Positions 1-6,218 of a DNA stretch of 10,813 nt are shown one piece after another (the stretch's first letter is position 1; the number at the start of each line of letters is the position of its first letter). The notes below the pieces were generated by a model. It was not told the origin of the DNA and ran no database searches. It saw only the letters and a list, made by a program, of their open reading frames with translations. Made by a program: the position numbers and the translations under genes. Source of the stretch: Thermoleophilia bacterium (GTDB lineage Bacteria; Actinomycetota; Thermoleophilia; Gaiellales; Gaiellaceae). The stretch lies in NCBI GenBank assembly GCA_025935275.1, contig JAICVP010000051.1, forward strand, positions 1 through 10,813, read 5' to 3'.

Positions 1-431
1 CCGCGACGATCCAGGCCGTCCTCTCCTTCAAGCAGGACGAGGAGCCGGAGGTGCCCGAGCTGATCACCGTCGCCACGCACCAGAAGGTCGGAGAGGCGAT
101 CGACCTCATGCAGCGCTATGGGATCTCGCAGATCCCGGTCGTCCGGAACGGCGACGAGGCGACGTCGCTCGCCGACGTCGTCGGCTCGATCCGCGAGAGC
201 GGGCTCCTCGACCGCGTCTTCCGCGACCAGAACGCCCTCTCCGAGGACATCGCGGCAGCGATGGAGCCACCGCTGCCTGCCGTGGAGATCGGGGCCTCCG
301 TGGACACGGTCTTCGCCGACCTCTCGGCCGGCAACCCCGCTGTCGTGGTCGCGAGCGGCGGCCGGCCCGTGGGAGTCCTCACGCGCGCCGACCTGCTCGA
401 GTACCTCGCCCGCCAGCAGACCCAGGTCTGA
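1..431 (+). CDS. cbs: Cystathionine beta-synthase, C-terminal CBS-domain region (5' end outside window)
   Basis: The frame is open from base 3 to the TGA at 429-431, with no start codon needed inside the window, so this is the 3' part of a longer gene. About 142 residues are visible and form a tandem CBS (Bateman) module. The first repeat contains the stretch GEAIDLMQRYGISQIPVV and the second contains GGRPVGVLTRADLLEYL near the end. From memory, the order and wording closely resemble the C-terminus of the mycobacterial cystathionine beta-synthase, in which a PLP-dependent catalytic domain is followed by this module. The full enzyme would condense homocysteine with serine (or O-acetylserine) to cystathionine. 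The gamma-lyase/synthase gene at 1267 supports this reading. The CBS pair probably acts as an allosteric or stability element. The catalytic domain is not visible, so another CBS-domain protein is possible but less likely. The stop overlaps the start of the next gene by one base. Confidence 0.8.
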   Translation, partial: ATIQAVLSFKQDEEPEVPELITVATHQKVGEAIDLMQRYGISQIPVVRNGDEATSLADVVGSIRESGLLDRVFRDQNALSEDIAAAMEPPLPAVEIGASVDTVFADLSAGNPAVVVASGGRPVGVLTRADLLEYLARQQTQV

Positions 432-850
432 TGGAGCAGCGGCTCAGCCTCGTCACGCTCGGCGTCTCCGACCTCGCTCGCTCGCGCGCCTTCTACGAGG
501 CGCTCGGGTGGGAGTCGGGCGCGGGGCCCGGGGACGACGTCGTCTTCTTTCAGGCCGGCGGGCAGATCGTCGCGCTCTGGGGCCGAGAGCAGCTCGCGGA
601 GGACAGCGGCGTCGAGGACACCGGCGGCTGGGGCGGCATCACGCTCGCCTACAACTGCCGCTCGCCCGAAGAGGTCGACGCGGTCATCGAGGAGGCGCGC
701 GCCGCCGGCGCGGAGGTCCCCCGCGCGGGCGCGGCGACCTTCTGGGGCGGCTATTCGGGGGTCTTCCTCGATCCCGACGGCCATCCGTGGGAAGTGGCCC
801 ACAACCCGCACTGGACGATCGAGCCCGACGGCTCGGTCAAGCTCGGCTGA
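431..850 (+). CDS. VOC-family (glyoxalase/bleomycin-resistance-like) protein
   Basis: This is a 139-residue protein with one VOC unit of two beta-alpha-beta-beta-beta modules. The N-terminal stretch LGVSDLARSRAFYEALGW (residues 10-27) and the C-terminal DPDGHPWEV (114-122) are the usual VOC signatures. Glu121 sits where the family often places a metal ligand. The first-module position that is often His or Gln is not obvious, so metal dependence is uncertain. The reaction cannot be read from the sequence; VOC members include glyoxalases, dioxygenases, epimerases and drug-binding proteins. The ATG at 431 overlaps the upstream TGA (TGATG), so the gene is probably translationally coupled to the cystathionine beta-synthase and in the same transcript. 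It converges on another VOC gene with a one-base gap. No signal peptide or membrane segment is seen, so it is likely cytoplasmic. Confidence 0.85.
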   Translation: MEQRLSLVTLGVSDLARSRAFYEALGWESGAGPGDDVVFFQAGGQIVALWGREQLAEDSGVEDTGGWGGITLAYNCRSPEEVDAVIEEARAAGAEVPRAGAATFWGGYSGVFLDPDGHPWEVAHNPHWTIEPDGSVKLG

Positions 851-851
851 G

Positions 852-1244
852 CTAGTCCAGCACGGTGAAAAGCGTGAGCTGCATTCCGTCCGGCGCTCGC
901 AGGCGAACGTTGCGGTGCTGCCACGGCGTCACCACCGGGCCACCGAGCCGTTCCGCACCCGCGGCCTCGAGCACCTCGGCGGACGCCGTGGAGTCTTCCA
1001 CCTCGAGCGCGAGGCGCACCGGCCCCGACGGGGTTCCACCCGCCTCGACCTCGTCGACATAGGTGACCTGGCTCGGCGACAGAACCTCGAGCGTCGCGCG
1101 GCCCGCACCGAGGATGGCGCCGCTTCCGCCCTCGTTCTCCCACGACTCGACCACCGGCAGGCCGAGTGCGTCGCGGTAGAAGGCGAGCGCCTCCTCGTAG
1201 TTCTCGGCGGTGACGGCGACGCGTAATTCCCGGACCGGGCACAT
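852..1244 (-). CDS. VOC-family protein, second and divergent copy
   Basis: This is a 130-residue single VOC unit on the minus strand. LRVAVTAENYEEALAFYRDA (residues 7-26) opens the first module and APDGMQLTLF (117-126) closes the second. At the place where metal-dependent VOC enzymes usually carry Glu (PDGxxxEL) this protein has Thr124, so a glyoxalase-type metal centre is doubtful; a binding or cofactor-independent role is possible. It is only distantly similar to the VOC protein at 431-850, so the two do not look like a recent tandem duplication. The ATG at 1244 lies 22 bases from the start of the divergent cystathionine enzyme gene. A TATCCT hexamer lies six bases upstream of the start, with no room for a Shine-Dalgarno sequence. 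Its stop is one base from that of the convergent VOC gene. The substrate is unknown. Confidence 0.83.
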   Translation of the reverse strand: MCPVRELRVAVTAENYEEALAFYRDALGLPVVESWENEGGSGAILGAGRATLEVLSPSQVTYVDEVEAGGTPSGPVRLALEVEDSTASAEVLEAAGAERLGGPVVTPWQHRNVRLRAPDGMQLTLFTVLD

Positions 1245-1250
1245 GCCGCA

Positions 1251-1256
1251 AGGATA
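1251..1256 (-). promoter_or_regulatory. Predicted -10 element of the VOC gene at 1244 (leaderless type)
   Basis: Read on the minus strand the hexamer is TATCCT (TANNNT), followed by six bases (TGCGGC) and then the ATG at 1244. That spacing would place transcription initiation at or next to the start codon. I see no convincing -35 box. The element shares the TA at 1255-1256 with the plus-strand -10 element. Confidence 0.5.
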
Positions 1257-1260
1257 CGAT
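1255..1260 (+). promoter_or_regulatory. Predicted -10 element of the cystathionine gamma-lyase/synthase gene (leaderless type)
   Basis: The hexamer is TACGAT, followed by CAGGGC and the ATG at 1267, a spacing of six bases. An AAGGA at 1250-1254 lies 12 bases before the ATG and is a poor Shine-Dalgarno candidate because of that distance. No clear -35 box is seen. With the minus-strand hexamer it forms the symmetric decamer AGGATACGAT (1251-1260). Confidence 0.5.
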
Positions 1261-1266
1261 CAGGGC

Positions 1267-2415
1267 ATGGACTTCGAGACACGCGCCATCCACGACGGGC
1301 AAGAGCCCGACCCTGCGACCGGGGCTGTCATCACGCCGATCTACCAGACCTCCACGTACGTGCAGGAGGGAGTCGGCAAGAACAAGGGCTACGACTACTC
1401 GCGCTCGGGCAACCCGACGCGCACGGCCCTCGAGACCTGCCTTGCCTCCCTGGAGAGCGCCGACCACGGCCTCGCCTTCTCCTCGGGCCTCGGCGCCACG
1501 ACGACGATCATGCACCTGGTCAGTCCCGGCGAGCGGGTCGTCTGCGTCAACGACGTCTACGGCGGCGTCTACCGGATGTTCTCGCAGGTCTACGAGCCCA
1601 AGGGCTACGAGTTCACCTTTCTCTCCGCACAGGAGATCGGCGAAGGCCTCGTCGACCACCTCGACTCCAAGACACGCATCGTCTGGCTCGAGTCGCCCAC
1701 CAACCCGCTCCTGAACGTGATCGACATCGCCGCCGCGGCCGAAGCGGCGCACTCGGTGGGGGCGCTCGTCGTCGTCGACAACACCTTCGCCACGCCGTAC
1801 CTGCAGCGCCCGCTCGAGCTCGGTGCCGACATCGTCGTCCACTCGACGACGAAGTACCTCGGCGGCCACTCCGACGTGATCGGCGGCTTCGCGGCGACCA
1901 ACGACCCCACGATCGCCGAGCGCCTGCGCTTCCTGCAGAAGTCCCTCGGCGCGGTGCCGGGCCCCTTCGACGCGTGGCTCGTCCTGCGCGGCGTGAAGAC
2001 CCTCGCCGTGCGCATGCGCCAGCACTGCGAGAACGCGCAGCAGATCGCCGCATTTCTCTCCGAGCACGACGCGGTCGAGCGGGTCTTCTACCCTGGTTTG
2101 CCCGACCATCCCGGGCACCACATCGCCGCCCGGCAGATGGCCGACTTCGGAGGCATGATCTCGTTCCTGGCCGCCTCGGAGGAGGCCGCGATCCGGCTCG
2201 TCGCGGAGACGAAGGTCTGGCAGCTCGCAGAAAGCCTCGGCGGTGTCGAGAGCCTCATCGAGCAGCCGGCACAGATGACGCATGCTTCGACGGCCAACGC
2301 GCCGTTCGCGGTGCCGCCGAACCTCGTCCGCCTCTCGGTGGGGATCGAATCCGCCGACGATCTCGTCGCCGACCTCGAGCACGCGCTTGCCACGATCGTC
2401 GCAAGTCCTTCCTAG
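1267..2415 (+). CDS. Cystathionine gamma-lyase / gamma-synthase family PLP enzyme
   Basis: This 382-residue protein is full length for the Cys/Met-metabolism PLP family (fold type I). YSRSGNPT (44-51) is the family signature contacting cofactor phosphate from the neighbouring subunit. ESPTNP lies at 142-147 and VVDNTFATPYLQRPL at 169-183, with the cofactor aspartate at 171. STTKYLGGHSDVIGG (193-207) carries the Schiff-base lysine, Lys196. LAESLGGVESLIEQPAQMTH (320-339) is the C-terminal signature loop. The enzyme either cleaves cystathionine to cysteine, 2-oxobutyrate and ammonia, or makes cystathionine from an O-acylhomoserine; sequence alone does not settle which. The nearby cystathionine beta-synthase favours the lyase and reverse transsulfuration. 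I chose the ATG at 1267 because homologues begin near FETRAIHDGQ and a -10-like hexamer lies just upstream. An in-frame ATG at 1243 would add eight unconserved residues and collide with the divergent gene. Confidence 0.92.
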   Translation: MDFETRAIHDGQEPDPATGAVITPIYQTSTYVQEGVGKNKGYDYSRSGNPTRTALETCLASLESADHGLAFSSGLGATTTIMHLVSPGERVVCVNDVYGGVYRMFSQVYEPKGYEFTFLSAQEIGEGLVDHLDSKTRIVWLESPTNPLLNVIDIAAAAEAAHSVGALVVVDNTFATPYLQRPLELGADIVVHSTTKYLGGHSDVIGGFAATNDPTIAERLRFLQKSLGAVPGPFDAWLVLRGVKTLAVRMRQHCENAQQIAAFLSEHDAVERVFYPGLPDHPGHHIAARQMADFGGMISFLAASEEAAIRLVAETKVWQLAESLGGVESLIEQPAQMTHASTANAPFAVPPNLVRLSVGIESADDLVADLEHALATIVASPS

Positions 2416-2423
2416 CTTCCGCC

Positions 2424-2429
2424 TACAAT
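2424..2429 (+). promoter_or_regulatory. Predicted -10 element of the zinc metallopeptidase gene (leaderless type)
   Basis: The hexamer is TACAAT, close to the consensus TATAAT. It lies in the 21-base gap after the cystathionine enzyme stop codon, seven bases before the ATG at 2437. No Shine-Dalgarno sequence lies at a usable distance. The stretch TACAATCAGGGCA matches 12 of 13 bases at the start of the upstream gene (1255-1267). Confidence 0.5.
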
Positions 2430-2436
2430 CAGGGCA

Positions 2437-3117
2437 ATGAACGACTGGGGCCTGTACATCCTGCTCCTCGTCCCGACCCTGGTGGTGGGGCTCGCGGTGC
2501 AGTGGTGGTTGAAGAAGACCTTCGAGCGCTATTCGCACATCCAGCTCCTCTCCGGGATGACGGGCGCCGAGGTGGCACGGCAGATCCTCGACCGGAACGG
2601 CCTGGAAAGCGTGCCGGTCGACCGCTCCGACGCGGGCGCGCTCTCCGACAATTACGACCCGCGCAAGCGAGCGCTGCATCTCTCGCCGCCGGTCTACGAC
2701 CCGAAGACCGTCGCCGCGGCGGCAGTCGCAGCCCACGAGAGCGGGCATGCCCTGCAGCACCAGGCCGGCTACGCGGCGCTGCGCCTGCGCAGCGCGATGT
2801 TCCCCGTGGTCGCGATCGCCTCGAACACGTGGATCTGGCTGCTCATGATCGGGGTGCTCCTGAACGCGCTCAACCTGATCACGATCGCGATCCTCGTCTA
2901 CGCGGTCGCCGTCCTCTTCCACATCGTCACGCTGCCGGTCGAGTTCAACGCCTCGAAGCGGGCCGGCCAACAGCTGACCGCGCTCGGGCTCGTGACCGCG
3001 GACGAATCGGCCGGCGTCCAGAAGGTGCTCCGGGCTGCGGCGCTCACCTACGTCGCCGGCGCGCTCGCGGCGCTGACGCAGCTCCTCTACTTCGTCCTCG
3101 CCTACCTGCGGGACTAG
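2437..3117 (+). CDS. Membrane-embedded neutral zinc metallopeptidase (YugP-like, Zn_peptidase_2 family)
   Basis: This 226-residue protein matches the Zn_peptidase_2 (YugP-type) family in length and architecture. A hydrophobic N-terminal segment (about 5-24) is followed by a soluble stretch containing LSDNYDPRKRALHLSPPVYD (69-88). The zinc motif HESGHALQH (100-108) supplies two histidines and the catalytic glutamate. Two more membrane segments (about 118-140 and 143-165) precede LPVEFNASKRA (166-176), whose Glu169 is the likely third zinc ligand. A last hydrophobic segment lies at about 204-223. It is probably a cytoplasmic-membrane protease; substrates of this family are largely unknown. Its own -10-like element suggests separate transcription from the gene before it. 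Its TAG stop abuts the stop of the convergent glycosyltransferase gene with no gap. The family call is strong; the biological role is not known from the sequence. Confidence 0.9.
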   Translation: MNDWGLYILLLVPTLVVGLAVQWWLKKTFERYSHIQLLSGMTGAEVARQILDRNGLESVPVDRSDAGALSDNYDPRKRALHLSPPVYDPKTVAAAAVAAHESGHALQHQAGYAALRLRSAMFPVVAIASNTWIWLLMIGVLLNALNLITIAILVYAVAVLFHIVTLPVEFNASKRAGQQLTALGLVTADESAGVQKVLRAAALTYVAGALAALTQLLYFVLAYLRD

Positions 3118-4158
3118 CTAGGCGGCCGCGACCGCGCCCTCGACGGCCTTTTCATAGGCCGCCTCGTAGTCGCGGACCATCCGATCCGAGGAGAAGCGCT
3201 CTTCGACGTAGCGCCGGCAGTCCATCGGATCCAGCGCCGCGGCCCGCTCGACCAGCGCGGGCATCTCGGTGTAGTCGTCGACGATGATCCCGGTGCGGCC
3301 GTCGTCGATCACCTCCGGGACGGCGCCCCAGCGCGTCGCGAGCACGGGGGTGCCGCATGCCATCGACTCGATCATGACGAGGCCGAACGGCTCCTCCCAT
3401 TCGATCGGGAAGAGCGTCACGCGCGCGTTCTGCAGCAGGTCGACCTTCTTCGAGTGGTCGACCTCGCCGAGATACTCGATTCCCCACCCAAGGTTGGGCC
3501 GCACGTGCTCCTCGAAGTACTCCTTCTCGGCCCGGTCCTGCATCTTCCCCGCGATGAGAAGCGGCATGCCGGCCTCCTTGGCCACCTCGATGGCCCGGTG
3601 GCAGCCCTTCTCCGCGCTCATGCGCCCGAGGAACAGGAGGTAGTCGCCCTTGTGCGGATGCACCGGGTAAACCTCGAGCTCGAGCGCGTTCGGGCAGTTC
3701 GCCACCCAGTTCAGATCGAGAAGCGGCTTGCGCTGGTTCATGGAGAGAGAGATGAGGCCGACCTCGGGGCAGACCTTGGAGAGCGACTCGTAGAGCAGGC
3801 CGGGCTCGCCGCCGAGCGGCCCGTGGACGGTGTGCACCACCGGAGTGTCGACGACGCCGCCGAGCATGGCTCCGAGCGGCCCGCTGTGGTCGTTGATGAC
3901 GTCGAAGTCGTCGGCCCGTTCGAAGCACGAGAGGGCGTGCCGGAGCTCGTACTGGGCGATCCCGATCATCTCCGAGGGCGCCTCGTCAAAGACCGCGACG
4001 AGCTCGGCCTGCGTGGTCGAGTCCCCGGAGGCGAAGAGCGTCACGTCGTGGCCCGCGCGCACCAGGCCCTCGGCGAGCAGCGAGACGATCCACTCGATCC
4101 CGCCGTAGCGCGTCGGCGGCACCGGGAACCACACGGGGCTGAGAACGGCGATCTTCAT
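3118..4158 (-). CDS. Glycosyltransferase family 4 (GT-B fold)
   Basis: This 346-residue protein is a typical retaining GT4 enzyme. The N-terminal Rossmann domain begins MKIAVLSPVWFPVPPTRYGG, whose GGIE loop (19-22) is typical of the acceptor-side glycine-rich loop. HTVHGPL (109-115) follows. The C-terminal nucleotide-sugar domain has FLGRMSAEKG (176-185) and the EX7E motif from Glu256 to Glu264 in EPFGLVMIES, then ACGTPVLATRWGAVPEVI. No signal peptide or transmembrane helix is seen, so it is cytoplasmic. The frame stays open far upstream to 4788, but that extension is out-of-frame reading of the next gene, so I chose the ATG at 4158. This start overlaps the stop of the glucosidase gene (ATGA), indicating translational coupling and a shared role. 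The donor is probably UDP-, ADP- or GDP-glucose/mannose. The acceptor is unknown; glycogen-like glucan or a small glucosylated solute are possibilities from context. Confidence 0.88.
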   Translation of the reverse strand: MKIAVLSPVWFPVPPTRYGGIEWIVSLLAEGLVRAGHDVTLFASGDSTTQAELVAVFDEAPSEMIGIAQYELRHALSCFERADDFDVINDHSGPLGAMLGGVVDTPVVHTVHGPLGGEPGLLYESLSKVCPEVGLISLSMNQRKPLLDLNWVANCPNALELEVYPVHPHKGDYLLFLGRMSAEKGCHRAIEVAKEAGMPLLIAGKMQDRAEKEYFEEHVRPNLGWGIEYLGEVDHSKKVDLLQNARVTLFPIEWEEPFGLVMIESMACGTPVLATRWGAVPEVIDDGRTGIIVDDYTEMPALVERAAALDPMDCRRYVEERFSSDRMVRDYEAAYEKAVEGAVAAA

Positions 4159-6218
4159 TCGGCTGCCTCCACCTCTATCTGCCCATTTTCGAGGCGCACG
4201 TCCCAACTCCGCTCGAACGCGCGCACACTGGAAAGCTTGAGGGAGCCGAGCCAGGAGGGCAACTCTGCGGGCGCCTCCGACACCAGGGCCTGCGCCGCAG
4301 GGTCGGGCCGGAGCCCGAGCAGGAGCTGAAGGAGGAGGACGGGGGTCCCCGCCGCCCACGCCTGGGGCCGGGCCGCGGTGGGGTACGCGATCGGGAAGGG
4401 AGTCGCGGAGCGCGAAAAGCCCGCGAACACCTCGGGCAGCTGGTGGCCGAAATGGCCGGCGGCGGTGAGCATGCGGCGGGCGATCCGTTGGGTCTCCGGC
4501 CAGCGCTCGTAGCGGGCGAGGCCCCAGGCGATGAGGGAATTGTCGTGCGGCCACACGGTGCCGTTGTGGTACGAGAGCGGGTTGAAGGCGCCGTCGCCGG
4601 AGGACATCGTCCGCACCCCCCAACCCGACCAGAGCTCGTCCCCCATCAGCTGCTCCACGATCGCGTCGGCGTGCTCGGCCGGGACGATGCCGCTCCAGAG
4701 CAGGTGGCCGATGTTCGAGGTCATCGAGTCGACGCGGCGCTTCTCGGCGTCGAGGGCGAGCGCGTAGTAGCCGCCGCGGTCCTCGCACCAGAACGCCTCC
4801 TGGAACCGGGCCTGCAGCTCCCCCGCCTCCCGGTCGAGCCGGTCGGCGAGCTCGGCGTCGTACCAGACCTCGCGGGCGAGCTCCGCGGTGCGCCGCTTCG
4901 CGTCGTAGACGTAACCCTGCACCTCGCAGGGTGCGATCGGCGCGTCGGCGAGGCGCCCGTCATGGAAGCGCTGCGAATCGCCCGAGTCCTTCCAGGACTG
5001 GTTCAGGAGCCCGCGTTCGGAACGGCGCTTGTACTCGACGAAGCCGTCGGCGTCGAGATCACCGTGCTCGTCGATCCAGGCGAGCGCTCGCAGGGCCGGA
5101 ACGCGCAAGTCCTCGACCAGGCTCGCGTCCCCGGTCCAGCGCCAGACCTCCGAGAGGAGGACGAGGTACAGCGGCGTCGCGTCGACGGTGCCGTAGTAGC
5201 GGGGGAACCAGGCCTCCGCCCCCTTGCCGTGCCGCACCTCGTGGACGATCTTGCCGGGCTCGGCGTCGATGGACGGGTCGTCGGCGACGGCCTGCAGCGC
5301 GGCGAGGACGTGCAAGGCGTTGTGTGCGAGCTCCGGCCCGAAGAGGAGCGTCTGCAGGCACGTGACGAGCGTGTCGCGTCCGAAGACCGTCATGAACCAG
5401 GGCATGCCGGCAGCGGGAAGCTGGCCGGGGACGCGCGGGTCCTCGTCCATCCGCAGCGAGGCGAGATCGGCGACCGACTGCCTGAACGTCACGGCAAGCT
5501 CCTCCCACGAGGCCTGCAGCTGCGGCACGGAGAGGTGCCAGGCCGAGAGCGAGGAACGGACCCGCGAAAGCTCGTCCCCGAACCTCCGCTCGGCGTGCCC
5601 GACGGCGACTTTCACCCCGTCGGCCGAGGGAATCACGTCTGCGCGGAGCCGCCACGCCTGCCGTGGCTCGAGCGCGATCGTGTAGCGCACCGAGCTTCCG
5701 TTCACCTCGCCCGGCTCGGAGAGCAGCACCTGCGTCAGCCGCGTGGGCCCGTCGGTGAAGACGAACTGGTTGCCGTCGGCCTCGAACTCGGACGATGCGA
5801 GGTCGGGGAGCGGGGACGCCGTGTCCGGGTGCCCGAGCGCAAAGTCATGCTCCTTGACGGCGAAGATATCCGCGAAGTCGGTGCCCACCTCGAGTGCGAG
5901 CTCGAACTCGACGGGATGCGGCGCGTGGTTTTGGACGACGATGTGCTCCTGCATGCCGTCGCCGATGAAGCGGTCGCGCCCGATCGAGAGCACGTCCTGC
6001 TCCAGGCCGCCCGCAACCGGGTTCCGCAGGTAGAACGCGGCCGAGAAATACTCGACCTTGTCGGAGGAGAGCTTGAGCGGCCGCTCGCCGTTGATCGTCA
6101 GGATCCAGCGCGAGAGGAACCGAGTGTCGTCGGCGAAGAGGCCCATCACGGGGTCGGAGATGTCGCCACGCTCGTCCGAGACGCAGAACGTCGACCCTTC
6201 GAGAATCGTCAGCGCCAC
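4155..6218 (-). CDS. Amylo-alpha-1,6-glucosidase / glycogen-debranching-type glycoside hydrolase
   Basis: This 687-residue protein fits the two-domain debranching-type family, with an N-terminal beta-rich domain (about 1-220, GDE_N-like) and a C-terminal (alpha/alpha)6-barrel. SDPVMGLFADDTRFLSRW (21-38) is typical of the N-domain. The barrel holds GMPWFMTVFGRDTLVT (271-286), NQSWKDSGDS (406-415), and YHNGTVWPHDNSLIAWGLAR (550-569). Acidic residues in these motifs are the likely active-site groups. The enzyme would release glucose from an alpha-linked glucoside, either alpha-1,6 branches or a glucosylated solute; related barrels act on both kinds of substrate. No signal peptide is seen, so it is probably cytoplasmic. 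I chose the GTG at 6218 because homology begins at LTILEGSTF and it overlaps the dehydrogenase stop (TAGTG). The frame continues to 6320 but that part shadows the dehydrogenase. It sits between an SDR and a GT4 gene, overlapping both. Confidence 0.87.
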   Translation of the reverse strand: MALTILEGSTFCVSDERGDISDPVMGLFADDTRFLSRWILTINGERPLKLSSDKVEYFSAAFYLRNPVAGGLEQDVLSIGRDRFIGDGMQEHIVVQNHAPHPVEFELALEVGTDFADIFAVKEHDFALGHPDTASPLPDLASSEFEADGNQFVFTDGPTRLTQVLLSEPGEVNGSSVRYTIALEPRQAWRLRADVIPSADGVKVAVGHAERRFGDELSRVRSSLSAWHLSVPQLQASWEELAVTFRQSVADLASLRMDEDPRVPGQLPAAGMPWFMTVFGRDTLVTCLQTLLFGPELAHNALHVLAALQAVADDPSIDAEPGKIVHEVRHGKGAEAWFPRYYGTVDATPLYLVLLSEVWRWTGDASLVEDLRVPALRALAWIDEHGDLDADGFVEYKRRSERGLLNQSWKDSGDSQRFHDGRLADAPIAPCEVQGYVYDAKRRTAELAREVWYDAELADRLDREAGELQARFQEAFWCEDRGGYYALALDAEKRRVDSMTSNIGHLLWSGIVPAEHADAIVEQLMGDELWSGWGVRTMSSGDGAFNPLSYHNGTVWPHDNSLIAWGLARYERWPETQRIARRMLTAAGHFGHQLPEVFAGFSRSATPFPIAYPTAARPQAWAAGTPVLLLQLLLGLRPDPAAQALVSEAPAELPSWLGSLKLSSVRAFERSWDVRLENGQIEVEAAE

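Noticed and set aside
821..834. GAGCC-CGAC-GGCTC hairpin near the end of the first VOC gene as a terminator
   Set aside because: The stem is only five base pairs, lies inside the coding region (EPDGS) and has no following T run.
1210..1266. Upstream starts (1210 or 1243) for the cystathionine enzyme
   Set aside because: They add residues not expected from the family and overlap the divergent VOC gene; the ATG at 1267 fits both family homology and the -10 spacing.
751..2970. A 739-codon open frame on the minus strand spanning two and a half plus-strand genes
   Set aside because: It is antisense to strongly conserved genes, its translation is Arg/Gly/Asp-rich low-complexity sequence, and long antisense frames are normal in high-GC DNA with biased third positions.
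4159..4788. A 210-residue N-terminal extension of the glycosyltransferase
   Set aside because: It is Arg/Pro-rich out-of-frame reading of the glucosidase gene. GT4 homology starts exactly at MKIAVLSPVWFP and the ATGA overlap marks the real start.
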